Source: a virus
Virus record (IMG/VR): IMGVR_UViG_3300046028_004452
Span: 1-25,331 of that record
Direction: 5' to 3' (one strand)
Length of the DNA stretch: 25,331 bases
Shown here: one piece after another, positions 1 to 7,510 of the stretch
Numbering within the stretch: the first letter of the stretch is position 1
Layout: every line of letters starts with the position of its first letter
Position numbers and translations under genes: made by a program
The notes under the pieces: generated by a model
Database searches by the model: none
The model's input: the letters and a program-made list of their open reading frames with translations, nothing else
What the model was told of the DNA's origin: nothing

Positions 1-282
1 CTTCTGCCGCCAACAGGACTACAGGAGACATACGGCATAAAGCCGGGATTTGGCAAGCCGGGATTTGGCAAGACAGAGAAGCACGACAAGATCATGCCGC
101 CGAATGACACGGTAACAGGCCAGCGGCTGATAACCTACAACATAAGCATTAAGGAGATCAACGGGATTAAGCAGAACACGGTGCAGGAAGGAGGCAAGAT
201 GGACACAGACCGGACAGCAGAGGTACTGAGAGATGTGATACAGAGTATTTTAAATGACAGTCAAATAAGAGCAGGGTACTAA
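1..282 (+). CDS. C-terminal fragment of a phage tail-region protein (5' end outside window)
   Basis: The frame is open from the first base of the window to the TAA at 280-282, so this is the last 93 codons of a longer gene; the ATG at 94 is internal. Near its start it carries a tandem KPGFG KPGFG repeat encoded by a 15-bp DNA duplication. The remainder is hydrophilic and I do not recognise a family. Its stop overlaps the next start by one base (TAATG), so it belongs to the tail/baseplate operon that follows. From position, just ahead of the DUF6046-like and hub genes, it could be the end of a tape measure or another tail protein. That is inference only. Confidence 0.6.
   Translation, partial: LLPPTGLQETYGIKPGFGKPGFGKTEKHDKIMPPNDTVTGQRLITYNISIKEINGIKQNTVQEGGKMDTDRTAEVLRDVIQSILNDSQIRAGY
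40..69 (+). repeat. 15-bp perfect tandem duplication, two copies
   Basis: The unit AAGCCGGGATTTGGC occurs at 40-54 and again at 55-69, followed by AAG as if a third copy began. It lies in the coding frame of the fragment at 1-282 and duplicates Lys-Pro-Gly-Phe-Gly without shifting the frame. A simple slippage duplication is the likely origin. Confidence 0.9.
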
Positions 283-1010
283 TGGCAAAGATAGCTACAG
301 TAAAGCAGACACCCTCGCCCAACAGAGGAGTAATACGCGGAGAGTTCACACCGGGTAACAGCAACCCTGTGCAGCCTAAGAGCGACTTCGGTGTGTTGGG
401 CGAGACAATAGCCAAAGGTGGAGCGCAGGCTGCCGCCTTCCTGCTGCTGAACATGCCCAAGACTAAACGGAGTAACAACAACCAGTTCCAGTCGATAGAA
501 GACAGGGGCGGCTATGCGCCTGACAGCCCGGACCGGACAAGTGCACTGGGCACACCGGTGTATGGCAGTATAACACTCGGCGACGGAGATGCAGACGGAA
601 AGAACACCTACACAGATGCGCAGGGCGTAGAGAACTTTTACCGGACCGTGCAGATAGACTGTGCTCTGGTAAACATCAGCTTTAACCCAAAGGTGATAAA
701 AACCGACATACAGGGGCTGCCGCAGACCATAAAGGAGTTTATCAGCAGCGGTGACAATGACGTGAACATAACAGGTATCTACAACAGCACTCCCGGTGTA
801 GCGCCTATGGACTTCATCATCAACATGAGTAAGCTGTTTGCCGCGCCGGTGCCGATACCCGTAACCAATTACTACCTGAACGCGAACAACATCTACTATA
901 TCTGCATTATGCCCGGCACTACTATGGGCCAGATGGAAGGCGAGTATGCGACACAACGATTTACAATAGTGGCCATCAGCGATGTGCCAATGACCGAAAT
1001 GCTACCCTAA
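282..1010 (+). CDS. DUF6046-like phage tail protein
   Basis: A 242-aa protein starting at the ATG in TAATG, overlapping the previous stop by one base. The middle and C-terminal parts (about residues 90-240) resemble the DUF6046 family of Bacteroidota phages as I remember it: a 'GTPVYGSIT' strand, a stretch in which a fixed ligand ('VIKTDIQGLPQTIKEFISSGD') is presented, a 'VNITGI' strand, an 'LFAAPVPIPV' helix/strand and a C-terminal 'FTIVAISDVP' strand. Such proteins sit directly before the baseplate hub gene, as here, and are thought to be tail-end structural proteins. The N-terminal 60 residues are Pro/Gly/Asn-rich and probably flexible. The family match is from memory of the pattern, not a search. 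Confidence 0.55.
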   Translation: MAKIATVKQTPSPNRGVIRGEFTPGNSNPVQPKSDFGVLGETIAKGGAQAAAFLLLNMPKTKRSNNNQFQSIEDRGGYAPDSPDRTSALGTPVYGSITLGDGDADGKNTYTDAQGVENFYRTVQIDCALVNISFNPKVIKTDIQGLPQTIKEFISSGDNDVNITGIYNSTPGVAPMDFIINMSKLFAAPVPIPVTNYYLNANNIYYICIMPGTTMGQMEGEYATQRFTIVAISDVPMTEMLP

Positions 1011-2308
1011 TGGAATACTTAGTGCTATCTAACGTGCAGGTGCAGCAAGTGCCAACAGACAAGTACCCTAACAGGAACCTGCTGCTGGTGTTCTCGTACA
1101 TGCACAAATACGAGGGCCTCAGCACGTGGGAGGATCTGACGCAGACCCTCAGCCTGATACTACCCAAGAATGTGAAGATAAAAGCGTTCAAAGTTGCAGG
1201 GCAGCCGTTCTCCATACTCCCGGGCATCAAATCGACTTACGTGCAACTGGGCAACATCAACGGCGATAACAGCAACCTCGGCGGCTTTGACAGCGTGCCT
1301 GTGTTTATGCGTGGCGACCTTATCAAGTTCAACGTAGGTTACAGAGCCGTAGTGAACGGTGGCGAGACCACCTACATGACCGGGCAGAAAGGCATACCTG
1401 ACCTGTTCAAAGGGTATATCAGCCTCGTACAACCAAAGCTACCCTTTACACTGCAATGCGAGGATAACATGTGGTTGCTCAAGCAGATGCCTACACCGGC
1501 AAAGAACTGGGGTAATATCAGTCTGCAAAAGATAACATCAACCATTATAGCAGACAGCCAGAACCTACCTATCATCACCAGGTACAAAGGTTATGTGGAC
1601 CTGAAGGTGTCTGACTTCAGCAAAACAGACCTGAAGTTCAATGTAAACAACTTCACCACCACACGGGGCAGCCTTGCGTCTATGCTGGCGCGCATCAAAT
1701 CCCAGTACCGGGTAGACAGCTACTTCAGAGGTGACGAGCTGCGCATCGGTTACCTGCACTATCTGCCGGAGGACACAGTGCGCCACACCTTCACGTTCCA
1801 GAAGAACATACTGGACAACGACAAACTGAAGTGGCAGCGCAGGGACGACGCAGTGCTGAGTATGATAGTGAAAAGCAACTACCGCATAGACAGCAGCGGT
1901 GTAACACTGGATGGAGTGCAGGAAACCAAACACGCCTGCACAGAGATACTTATCTACAACAACGCCGGAGTGTTCACCTACGTAACCAAGGAGAAGGGTA
2001 AGGACTTCCCGACCAAGTACCTGAAGGATATAGGCGAGCGGTTCACCATGAACATCTACGATGCCATAGACGACCCTGAGAAATTGTTCGAGATAGGCAA
2101 GCCCCAACTGGAGAAATACTACTATGACGGGTTCAAGGGTAGTTTCACCACCTTCGGCATACCCTACGTAAAGCATGGCGACACGGTGCAACTGGTGAAC
2201 AAGATACTGCCTGAGCAGAGCGGACTATACAAGGTGAAAGCAGTGAGGTACTTCGGCGGCTACGACGATGGACTGCGACAGGAGATAACGTTAGACTATA
2301 AGATATGA
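1010..2308 (+). CDS. baseplate hub protein (gp27/gpD-like)
   Basis: A 432-aa protein coupled to the previous gene by TAATG. The features fit tail hub proteins of the gp27 / late-control gpD fold. A long beta-rich N-terminal half contains 'LFKGYIS' and 'PFTLQCEDNMWLLKQ' (about residues 135-160), where hub proteins describe a change of local frame. This is followed by a helical segment with 'SLASMLARIKSQYRVDSYFRGDELRIG' character (about 220-247) and a final OB-like beta segment with 'PYVKHGDTVQLV'. It sits between the DUF6046-like gene and a gpV-like spike gene, the usual hub-spike order, and would anchor the spike at the tail tip. The next gene begins within its stop (ATGA). Fold-level assignment is by pattern and synteny. 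Confidence 0.65.
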   Translation: MEYLVLSNVQVQQVPTDKYPNRNLLLVFSYMHKYEGLSTWEDLTQTLSLILPKNVKIKAFKVAGQPFSILPGIKSTYVQLGNINGDNSNLGGFDSVPVFMRGDLIKFNVGYRAVVNGGETTYMTGQKGIPDLFKGYISLVQPKLPFTLQCEDNMWLLKQMPTPAKNWGNISLQKITSTIIADSQNLPIITRYKGYVDLKVSDFSKTDLKFNVNNFTTTRGSLASMLARIKSQYRVDSYFRGDELRIGYLHYLPEDTVRHTFTFQKNILDNDKLKWQRRDDAVLSMIVKSNYRIDSSGVTLDGVQETKHACTEILIYNNAGVFTYVTKEKGKDFPTKYLKDIGERFTMNIYDAIDDPEKLFEIGKPQLEKYYYDGFKGSFTTFGIPYVKHGDTVQLVNKILPEQSGLYKVKAVRYFGGYDDGLRQEITLDYKI

Positions 2309-2916
2309 GTGTAATAAGCGACATAGGCAGGGACCTGCACGCACTGGTGCGGATATGGTCAGCAGACGGTAAGCAGGCGTTTAGCGCAGAGGTACTCTCT
2401 GTGGACGTGGCCACCCGTAGCTGCTCTGTGCGCAGTATCAGCAGTGAGACAGAGATGGAGTACCCCGAGGTGTGGCTCATGCCTGAGCAGGTGGACGGGA
2501 TACTGTACGTACCCAAGATAGGCAGCACGGTAATAGTAGAAAACAATGCCAACCTGCAACCGTACATAGGTATGTGGAGTAAGATAGACGAGATACTCTA
2601 CGTAGTAGGCGGCAGCACTATAAAGATGCTACCCAGCGGCATAGCTCTGGACGGTGACAGCTTCGGCGGGCTGCTGAAGGTGACACCATCGGTGCAGGCG
2701 TGGAACGACTTACAGACAGACATCAATAACCTGAAAGTGATTTTTGCAGCGCTGGCGGCAGCAGCACCTGCGACGTTCACCACTGCACCCGGTCTGCCGG
2801 ACGCGTTTGCCGCAGCCTTCGCAGCAGCGATAGCATCGTACAGCGCGGCACCGCTGACACCGACCACCGCAGCTATGGTAGAGAATACTAAGGTCCAGCA
2901 CGGTGCAGGGTCGTAG
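2305..2916 (+). CDS. baseplate spike / assembly protein V-like (OB-fold)
   Basis: A 203-aa protein overlapping the hub gene by 4 bases. Residues about 15-90 form a strand-rich region ('AEVLSVDVATRSCSVRSIS', 'ILYVPKIGSTVIVEN', 'QPYIGMWSKIDEI') typical of the OB domain of gpV/gp5-type spikes, which are described as sequence-variable barrels with a 'P.vGs.V.V' signature. Residues about 105-120 may be the start of a short beta-helix. The C-terminal third is an unusually Ala/Pro/Thr-rich tail (about 145-195) rather than a long needle, so it may be a membrane-interacting or flexible tip. It is the last gene before a strong terminator. The role is inferred from the OB pattern and its place after the hub. 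Confidence 0.55.
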   Translation: MSVISDIGRDLHALVRIWSADGKQAFSAEVLSVDVATRSCSVRSISSETEMEYPEVWLMPEQVDGILYVPKIGSTVIVENNANLQPYIGMWSKIDEILYVVGGSTIKMLPSGIALDGDSFGGLLKVTPSVQAWNDLQTDINNLKVIFAALAAAAPATFTTAPGLPDAFAAAFAAAIASYSAAPLTPTTAAMVENTKVQHGAGS

Positions 2917-2947
2917 GCGCAACTACTATGTAGAATTTCGAGCATAA

Positions 2948-2975
2948 AAAAGCCCCTGATGAGTCAGGGGCTTTT
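2948..2975 (+). terminator. strong intrinsic terminator after the spike gene
   Basis: A perfect 12-bp stem with a four-base loop: AAAAGCCCCTGA at 2948-2959, TGAG at 2960-2963, TCAGGGGCTTTT at 2964-2975. The stem is GC-rich in the middle and ends in T4, with a symmetric A-run so it could also act on the minus strand. It closes the hub-spike transcript 31 bases after the stop codon and separates it from the structured region downstream. Confidence 0.8.
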
Positions 2976-3110
2976 ACTCGCGAGGTTGTCTAATCAGCCA
3001 GCGAGCCAAGATGCGAAGACGCATTTTGATACTTGCAAGAAGGTCAAATCTTTCGAGCAAGCTAAAACGGGTAGAAGTTTAGCCTCACGTGTATAGCGTG
3101 GGTCTTTTTT
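2976..3110 (+). ncRNA. candidate structured small RNA (chain of hairpins ending in a terminator)
   Basis: No ORF of note lies here, but almost every base can be placed in one of five successive hairpins. HP1 (2977-3005) pairs CTCGC with GCGAG and, inside it, GGTTG with CAGCC around a TCTAAT loop. HP2 (3011-3024) is ATGCG-AAGA-CGCAT. HP3 (3032-3061) pairs CTTGC with GCAAG, with inner AAGA/TCTT. HP4 (3061-3083) is GCTAAA...TTTAGC. HP5 (3084-3102) is followed by T6. It lies between a terminator and the next tail operon. I see no cloverleaf and no family I know, and no convincing promoter, so the RNA may arise by read-through or processing of the upstream transcript. Strand is chosen from the T-tract. 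Confidence 0.45.
3084..3110 (+). terminator. intrinsic terminator closing the RNA candidate
   Basis: The stem CTCACG (3084-3089) pairs with CGTGGG (3097-3102), including one T-G wobble, around a seven-base loop. A tail of TC then T6 runs to 3110. The stem is short, so efficiency may be moderate, but the uninterrupted T6 is typical. Confidence 0.55.
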
Positions 3111-3252
3111 ATGCCGATTTACATCGGGGCACATTGCCGAGAAAAGACAAATCTACAGCAGACAATTCAAAGCACCAAACTTTGTCCGATAAAAAAAATA
3201 TAGTGTACGTTACTATAGGCTAAATCCAAAATAATCAGTATAGACTTGCAAA
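3111..3252 (+). promoter_or_regulatory. non-coding leader of the gp25-like operon
   Basis: This 142-base stretch has no credible ORF. It holds a small perfect hairpin CCGAT-TTAC-ATCGG at 3114-3127, an operator-like element at 3182-3192 and then an AT-rich segment with an A8 run and repeated TATAG/TATAGG words up to the ATG at 3253. After the terminator at 3110 a new promoter is needed for the wedge-fibre-lysis operon, and this is the only space for it. I cannot point to a clear Bacteroidota TTG / TAnnTTTG pair; the best -7-like word is AAACTTTG at 3177-3184. Confidence 0.4.
3182..3192 (+). promoter_or_regulatory. operator-like site, 10/11 match to TTGTCnGACAA
   Basis: TTGTCCGATAA, one mismatch from the palindrome TTGTC-N-GACAA that occurs perfectly at 11467-11477 and with one mismatch at 11212-11222 beside the repressor gene. 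Here it lies 61 bases before the start of the wedge gene, next to the -7-like word AAACTTTG. If the HTH repressor binds this motif, the site would tie the second tail operon to immunity control. Three near-identical copies is the whole evidence. Confidence 0.35.
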
Positions 3253-3561
3253 ATGGCAATCCGCTACGACATAGCACTGGACGCAAACGGCGACCTACCC
3301 ATAGGGGCAACGCTTATGGGCGTGGCACCATCTGACGAGCGGCACCTAAAAGACATGATAGGTTCGTTCCCTGGTGAGTGGAAGCAATTCCCACAGAACG
3401 GTGTAGGCGTGGCAGGTTATCTGAAGTCTACAGACAAGCAACTGGTGATAGCTAAGAACGTGCGACAGGCCATGCAGAGAGACGGCTACGATGTAGGTAA
3501 CACCAAAATAACCTACGACATAAACGGTAAACTGATAATAGACGCAAAAGCAACCCGATGA
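3253..3561 (+). CDS. gp25-like baseplate wedge protein
   Basis: A 102-aa protein matching the small baseplate proteins of Bacteroidota phages and contractile systems. It starts 'IRYDIALDANGDL', has a 'SDERHLKDMIGSFPGEWKQ' helix and the signature 'FPQNGVGVAGYL' (about residues 48-60). A helix with 'VRQAMQRDGY' and a final pair of strands 'KITYDINGKLIID' follow. In the gp25/W/gp46-like fold such proteins link tube hub and wedge. It is the first gene after the non-coding gap and overlaps the next gene by 4 bases (ATGA). A gp25-like protein suggests a contractile or contractile-derived baseplate, but no sheath gene is in view. Confidence 0.65.
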   Translation: MAIRYDIALDANGDLPIGATLMGVAPSDERHLKDMIGSFPGEWKQFPQNGVGVAGYLKSTDKQLVIAKNVRQAMQRDGYDVGNTKITYDINGKLIIDAKATR

Positions 3562-4730
3562 TAGGCTACGTAACACACAAGCCCGGACAATCAATTTACG
3601 ACCTGTGCCTGCAAACGTATGGCACACTGGATATGCTTGTGAAGTTCTGTAACGAGAACGGTGTAACCGACATGGGCAGCATACCTCAGCAGGTGCAATA
3701 CCAATACGATAAAGACCTGGTGAAGTATGAAGGCAATAAGAAGGAGTATGCCACTGAGCTGGCAAGACCAACTACCTGCGCAATAATCACAGGACTGACT
3801 AATACTGACCTTACCGGAACATCTGCCACCTTTGAGTGGGATGGCAGCTCCGGTACAGGTTATCAATACGCATACAACACTACAGGCACTACACCTGACA
3901 CATGGGTAACCACAGGGTCAACGGTGCGAACACTCACAGGACTGGATGGCGGTACGGAGTATTTTTTCTTTGTGCGCAACGTCTGCGCTCCGGGAGTGTA
4001 CAGCACACCCGTAAGCCTGAGCGTGACTACCGACGAGGTAGCACCGGTACTGCCTGTGACAGCAGGACTGATACTCAGCCTGTTCTCGTCGTATGGAGTG
4101 GAGACTACAGGCAGCGATGTGACTAAGTGGAACGACCTGAGCGGACTGGCAAACCACCTGCTGCCAGTTACGGGCAACGCGCAGAAGGTAGACGCGGTAT
4201 TCGGCACACGGCCCGCGATAGCAATAGACGATACGGACATGGAGACAGTGGGCAACATGGCCGGTTTATCCGGCGATGCCGCTTGCACATGTTTCATAGT
4301 GTCCAAGTATCCTAACCCGGTGACAAGTCTAAACATGCTCTATTACGCTGCGACAACCGGAGGGACCATAACTGGGGAGTTCGAGACCTATGTGTATGAC
4401 ACTGTACTCGGTTTACAGGTGAACATGAAAGGCGATGTTGGTTTTAACATAGGGTACAACACCTCAGCAGCTGATACGGCGCATGTCAACACCATATTAA
4501 TGAATTTCGCTGCTGCGTCAGGCAGTGAATTGAGCATCAAGAAAGATAACAGCGCGGCAGACTTTGTGAGCGTAGTAACCAGCGAAAACACAAACACTTT
4601 TATAGCGGCTCCGGTAGGAGTAGGACTGTGTGAGGCTGAGATCGGCTGCATACTGATGTATGACAGGGTACTGACTGGCGGCGAGCAAACCAGTGTAGTA
4701 AATTACTTAACAACCTATTTCGGACTATAA
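3558..4730 (+). CDS. modular tail-tip protein: LysM-like, fibronectin III and LamG-like domains
   Basis: A 390-aa protein with three recognisable parts. Residues 1-52 resemble LysM or tail-protein-X modules ('VTHKPGQSIYDLCLQTYGT', then 'LVKFCNENGV'). Residues about 70-158 look like a fibronectin type III domain ('TFEWDGSSGTGYQYAYN', 'TLTGLDGGTEYFFFVR', ending 'PVSLSVTT'). Residues about 166-390 look like a concanavalin/LamG-type lectin domain, with 'VTKWNDLSG', 'FIVSKY' and the closing 'ILMYDRVLTGGEQTSVVNYL' that marks many LamG_3-like domains. Together this suggests a baseplate-attached protein that binds peptidoglycan or the hub by its N-terminus and host glycans by its C-terminus, so a receptor-binding role is likely. 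It overlaps the wedge gene by 4 bases and abuts the fibre gene through TAATG. Confidence 0.6.
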   Translation: MIGYVTHKPGQSIYDLCLQTYGTLDMLVKFCNENGVTDMGSIPQQVQYQYDKDLVKYEGNKKEYATELARPTTCAIITGLTNTDLTGTSATFEWDGSSGTGYQYAYNTTGTTPDTWVTTGSTVRTLTGLDGGTEYFFFVRNVCAPGVYSTPVSLSVTTDEVAPVLPVTAGLILSLFSSYGVETTGSDVTKWNDLSGLANHLLPVTGNAQKVDAVFGTRPAIAIDDTDMETVGNMAGLSGDAACTCFIVSKYPNPVTSLNMLYYAATTGGTITGEFETYVYDTVLGLQVNMKGDVGFNIGYNTSAADTAHVNTILMNFAAASGSELSIKKDNSAADFVSVVTSENTNTFIAAPVGVGLCEAEIGCILMYDRVLTGGEQTSVVNYLTTYFGL

Positions 4731-6415
4731 TGAAAAGACTTTTATTAATACTGCTTTTACTTCCAGCGTTGTGCTCAGCTCAGCGACTGGTATACTCCTA
4801 CAACCTTGCCGACAGTACCGGCCTGAACGTGTTCCGTATGCCGGTGCAGTTCAAGCAGGTGCAGCTACCCACTGTGCCCTACGCAGGCAGCGCATACGGT
4901 AACGGGGGCAGCGTGTATATAGACACTACTGCTGGAACGCTGTACTACTACTCAGCAGGCAGCTGGCACGGTCTTGCAGGTGGCGGCGGTGGCTCTGGCA
5001 CAGTAACATCAGTAGGCTATACCGCAGGGCGAGGCATTACGATAACTGGAACAAACCCAATAACAGGCGTTGGTACGTGGCGTTTCGATGCAGATACTAC
5101 CATTATGCAAAAATCAATATCACTTACCACCACAGGCACAAGCGGAGCAGCTACATTGGTAGGAGCTACGCTCAACATTCCACAGTATGCAGGGGCTACG
5201 TATACGGCTGGGAATAGATTAGGGCTTAGTTCGGGGGCGTTCTACCTTGACACAGCAGGGCTATTCGCTTTAAATTTCACCAGCCCCAACAACTTTACAC
5301 TACCAACAACAGCAGCGGTAAATAGTGAGTTGGGGAACTATCTGTTAAAAGCGGACACGGCAGGACTTAGCAACCGAATAAATACTAAGCAGAATTTCAG
5401 TGATACAAGCCAATGGGATGCTACCCGTTCATGGGTTAACGGTCAGATACCTTCACTCACAGGATACGTTCCCTACGCAGGCGCAATAGCAGACCTTAAT
5501 TTAGGAGCAAACAATCTCATAACCTCATTAGTTAAAACCGATACTGTACAGGCAAATAGCAGCATGGGAGTACATATTCATGGCACAGGTGGGAAGGGCA
5601 TTATGATTGGTGCAGGTGGTGGTGGTACTATCACCTTTGATGATTACCCGATAACTGTACCAGGGGATAGTGTATATACAGGCAATGGTTCGGGAGGATT
5701 GTTGCGGTATGATTTGAAGGGTAAATTGGCTACATACCAACTATACAGCGACACAACTACATTCGATGCAACGAGAGCATGGGTTAATGGTAGGGGATTT
5801 GGCACAGGAACGGTAACAAGTGTAGGCGTAGTGGCAGGTACAGGGGTAAGCATTGGCGGCACTTCACCGATAGTAGGGGCAGGGACATACACCATTACCA
5901 ATACAGCCCCTGACCAAACAGTGACCATAACAGCAAGCACGAATATAACCGTAACAGGCAGCTATCCAACATTTACTATATCTGCTACGGGGGGTAGTGG
6001 CGGCGGTTCACCGCTTAAGGGCATAGCACCTGTAACAATTACGGCAGGTACGGGCGATACGTTGGTTATCAGCATATCACCTAACACCACATACCAAATT
6101 ACCGAAGCTACAGCATTTACTTATAGCGGTGCAAACGGGCTTATTCAGAAAATAACTATGAATAATGCTTTAGATACCGTTACCGTTGATACAGCTACAT
6201 TGGTAGAGGGTGTTACCTATGAACTAAGGGTAATACAGGGCGCAGGTGGTAACAAAATACTACATTGGGGGCAAAGTTTTATACTATTTCAGGGCGGTAC
6301 AACAGCAACAGGGCGACCATATCAAGACATTGGGGCGGCTGAAATTTCACGTTATTTTATACAAAAATCAGATGCGAATTTATACGTTAATCCTGTTATT
6401 AATAATAGGAACTAA
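4730..6415 (+). CDS. repeat-rich tail fibre protein with N-terminal signal peptide
   Basis: A 561-aa protein. It begins with a typical Sec signal peptide, MKRLLLILLLLPALCSAQ, with a likely cut before Gln18. The body contains diverged fibre modules. 'GTVTSV' followed by 'G.GI.I.GT.PI.G.GT' occurs at about residues 88-120 and again near 360-390, and 'DAT R.WVNG' occurs at about 228-236 and near 345-352. 'GTVTSV' repeats of this sort are common in phage fibres and trimeric adhesins. A Gly/Ser linker (about 82-90, and again near 420-425) separates modules, and the C-terminal about 115 residues form a different domain ('EGVTYELRVIQGAGGNK'). The start codon is coupled to the previous stop. The signal peptide is unusual for a virion protein. 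The DNA becomes AT-richer from about 5200. Confidence 0.6.
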   Translation: MKRLLLILLLLPALCSAQRLVYSYNLADSTGLNVFRMPVQFKQVQLPTVPYAGSAYGNGGSVYIDTTAGTLYYYSAGSWHGLAGGGGGSGTVTSVGYTAGRGITITGTNPITGVGTWRFDADTTIMQKSISLTTTGTSGAATLVGATLNIPQYAGATYTAGNRLGLSSGAFYLDTAGLFALNFTSPNNFTLPTTAAVNSELGNYLLKADTAGLSNRINTKQNFSDTSQWDATRSWVNGQIPSLTGYVPYAGAIADLNLGANNLITSLVKTDTVQANSSMGVHIHGTGGKGIMIGAGGGGTITFDDYPITVPGDSVYTGNGSGGLLRYDLKGKLATYQLYSDTTTFDATRAWVNGRGFGTGTVTSVGVVAGTGVSIGGTSPIVGAGTYTITNTAPDQTVTITASTNITVTGSYPTFTISATGGSGGGSPLKGIAPVTITAGTGDTLVISISPNTTYQITEATAFTYSGANGLIQKITMNNALDTVTVDTATLVEGVTYELRVIQGAGGNKILHWGQSFILFQGGTTATGRPYQDIGAAEISRYFIQKSDANLYVNPVINNRN

Positions 6416-7250
6416 TTTACAGGCACAATATACACCCATGCCACGTAGTATAGGGCAGCCAGCTACTATGTTGTATGTGAAAGCTATTGATGTGGCGGCA
6501 AGCACACAGGCACTTAATGTTACCCGTCTTGTTAAGGCGGATAACCTTTGTTTGCGCTTGCAAGCGAATTGCAGCTATGCGAATGTATCATATTTGAGGG
6601 TATGGGATAGTCTTAGTGTACTAATGCCTGTATTGGGCGATACCGCACATAGTACAGCATTACGTATGGACATGAAGCGGCTTGTAGCTGGTACTGATTC
6701 AGGCACAGTAACATACTTTAGGGATAGCATGAGGAGCGATGGTTCAAGTGGGCATATCAATACTAACTTTGCCATGCCTACGGGTAATTTTCAATATCAC
6801 TTTTCAAACTACATTAATACCGCCGCATTAAAACCATCAGGCACAACGCAGCCATTTGACATGGGGGGTAGTGATGCTGCAACAGGCTTTAACGCCGCAT
6901 GGTGTATAAGGGGCGGTATTGCTACGGCAAGCTTAGTTAGTTCACGTTTACAGTTATATGAGGGTACGTTAGTAGTTAACTACGATACATCTATTGCAAG
7001 TAATGGCATGTGGGTTAATACTGCTTTAGCAGGTACAATGAACAGGATATTTATGAAAAACGGCGTTAGTGTTGATACCCGTACAAGGTCAGGCAGTACA
7101 TCTTATACCATTGGCAATTTATTGATATTCCGAACGGGGACAACAGGCACAGTACGCTCTACCCGTGCAACAAGAGGAGTTACAGCAGGGGTAGCAATTA
7201 CATCAGTACAGGCGGTCAGTTTAACTAATGCTTTTAGAAACAGTAAATAA
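6372..7250 (+). CDS. putative secreted fibre-associated or adhesin protein, 292 aa
   Basis: I chose the ATG at 6372 because it gives a clean Sec signal peptide (MRIYTLILLLIIGTNLQAQ) and a 44-base overlap with the fibre gene. A longer frame opening at 6246 would add 42 residues that merely shadow the fibre gene. After the signal the protein is beta-strand-rich with many Thr/Ser/Gly, 'LRVWDSLSVL', 'YEGTLVVNYD', and a C-terminal 'MNRIFMKNG...LLIFR' then 'GVAITSVQAVSLTNAFRNSK' that recalls lectin-like ends of phage structural proteins. I do not recognise a named family. The position directly after the fibre gene suggests a fibre partner or a second receptor-binding protein. Confidence 0.5.
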   Translation: MRIYTLILLLIIGTNLQAQYTPMPRSIGQPATMLYVKAIDVAASTQALNVTRLVKADNLCLRLQANCSYANVSYLRVWDSLSVLMPVLGDTAHSTALRMDMKRLVAGTDSGTVTYFRDSMRSDGSSGHINTNFAMPTGNFQYHFSNYINTAALKPSGTTQPFDMGGSDAATGFNAAWCIRGGIATASLVSSRLQLYEGTLVVNYDTSIASNGMWVNTALAGTMNRIFMKNGVSVDTRTRSGSTSYTIGNLLIFRTGTTGTVRSTRATRGVTAGVAITSVQAVSLTNAFRNSK

Positions 7251-7510
7251 TGAAAACACTATTACTACTTATTGCATACGGGGCTATACCTTACTATCAT
7301 GTGCCTGCATGGTTTGACAATAAAATGTCAGGCAAATGCACAATGTTTGAGGGCGCTAAGTCTTGTTATTTTGCAAGCGTGGACACATTGGATAGGCGAA
7401 TGATAGGCGTACGGTACAGGCAATGTTTCCCTGCTGAATTTGATAGCCTGTTCAAAGTGTGGAATGACACAAGCGTTTACTACTTAACTATCGAAAATTT
7501 CGTAAGGTGA
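7250..7510 (+). CDS. small unknown protein with N-terminal hydrophobic segment
   Basis: An 86-aa protein beginning at the ATG of TAATG and overlapping the next start by one base (TGATG). It begins with MKTLLLLIAYGAIPYYH, a probable signal peptide or anchor. Two cysteines (CTMFEGAKSCYF) lie 10 residues apart and could form a disulphide after export; a third lies in 'YRQCFPAEFD'. It is the third gene in a row with an export-type N-terminus. No family recognised. It sits between the fibre genes and the lysis genes, so it could belong to either group. Confidence 0.45.
   Translation: MKTLLLLIAYGAIPYYHVPAWFDNKMSGKCTMFEGAKSCYFASVDTLDRRMIGVRYRQCFPAEFDSLFKVWNDTSVYYLTIENFVR

Noticed and set aside
2976-3110. 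tRNA or tmRNA gene in the hairpin-rich gap
   Set aside because: A word similar to a T-loop (GGTCAAATC) is present, but no acceptor stem, anticodon arm or cloverleaf order can be formed.
3902-4315. Small plus-strand frames at 3902-4126 and 4127-4315
   Set aside because: They lie inside the LysM-FN3-LamG gene in another frame and encode arginine/glycine-rich sequence without homology or coupling signals.
6246-6371. Upstream extension of the 292-aa secreted protein
   Set aside because: The extra 42 residues overlap the fibre gene in another frame and would bury a clear signal peptide.
4976-7250. Diversity-generating retroelement acting on the fibre genes
   Set aside because: No reverse transcriptase gene, no template repeat and no adenine-biased variable copy are seen in the window.
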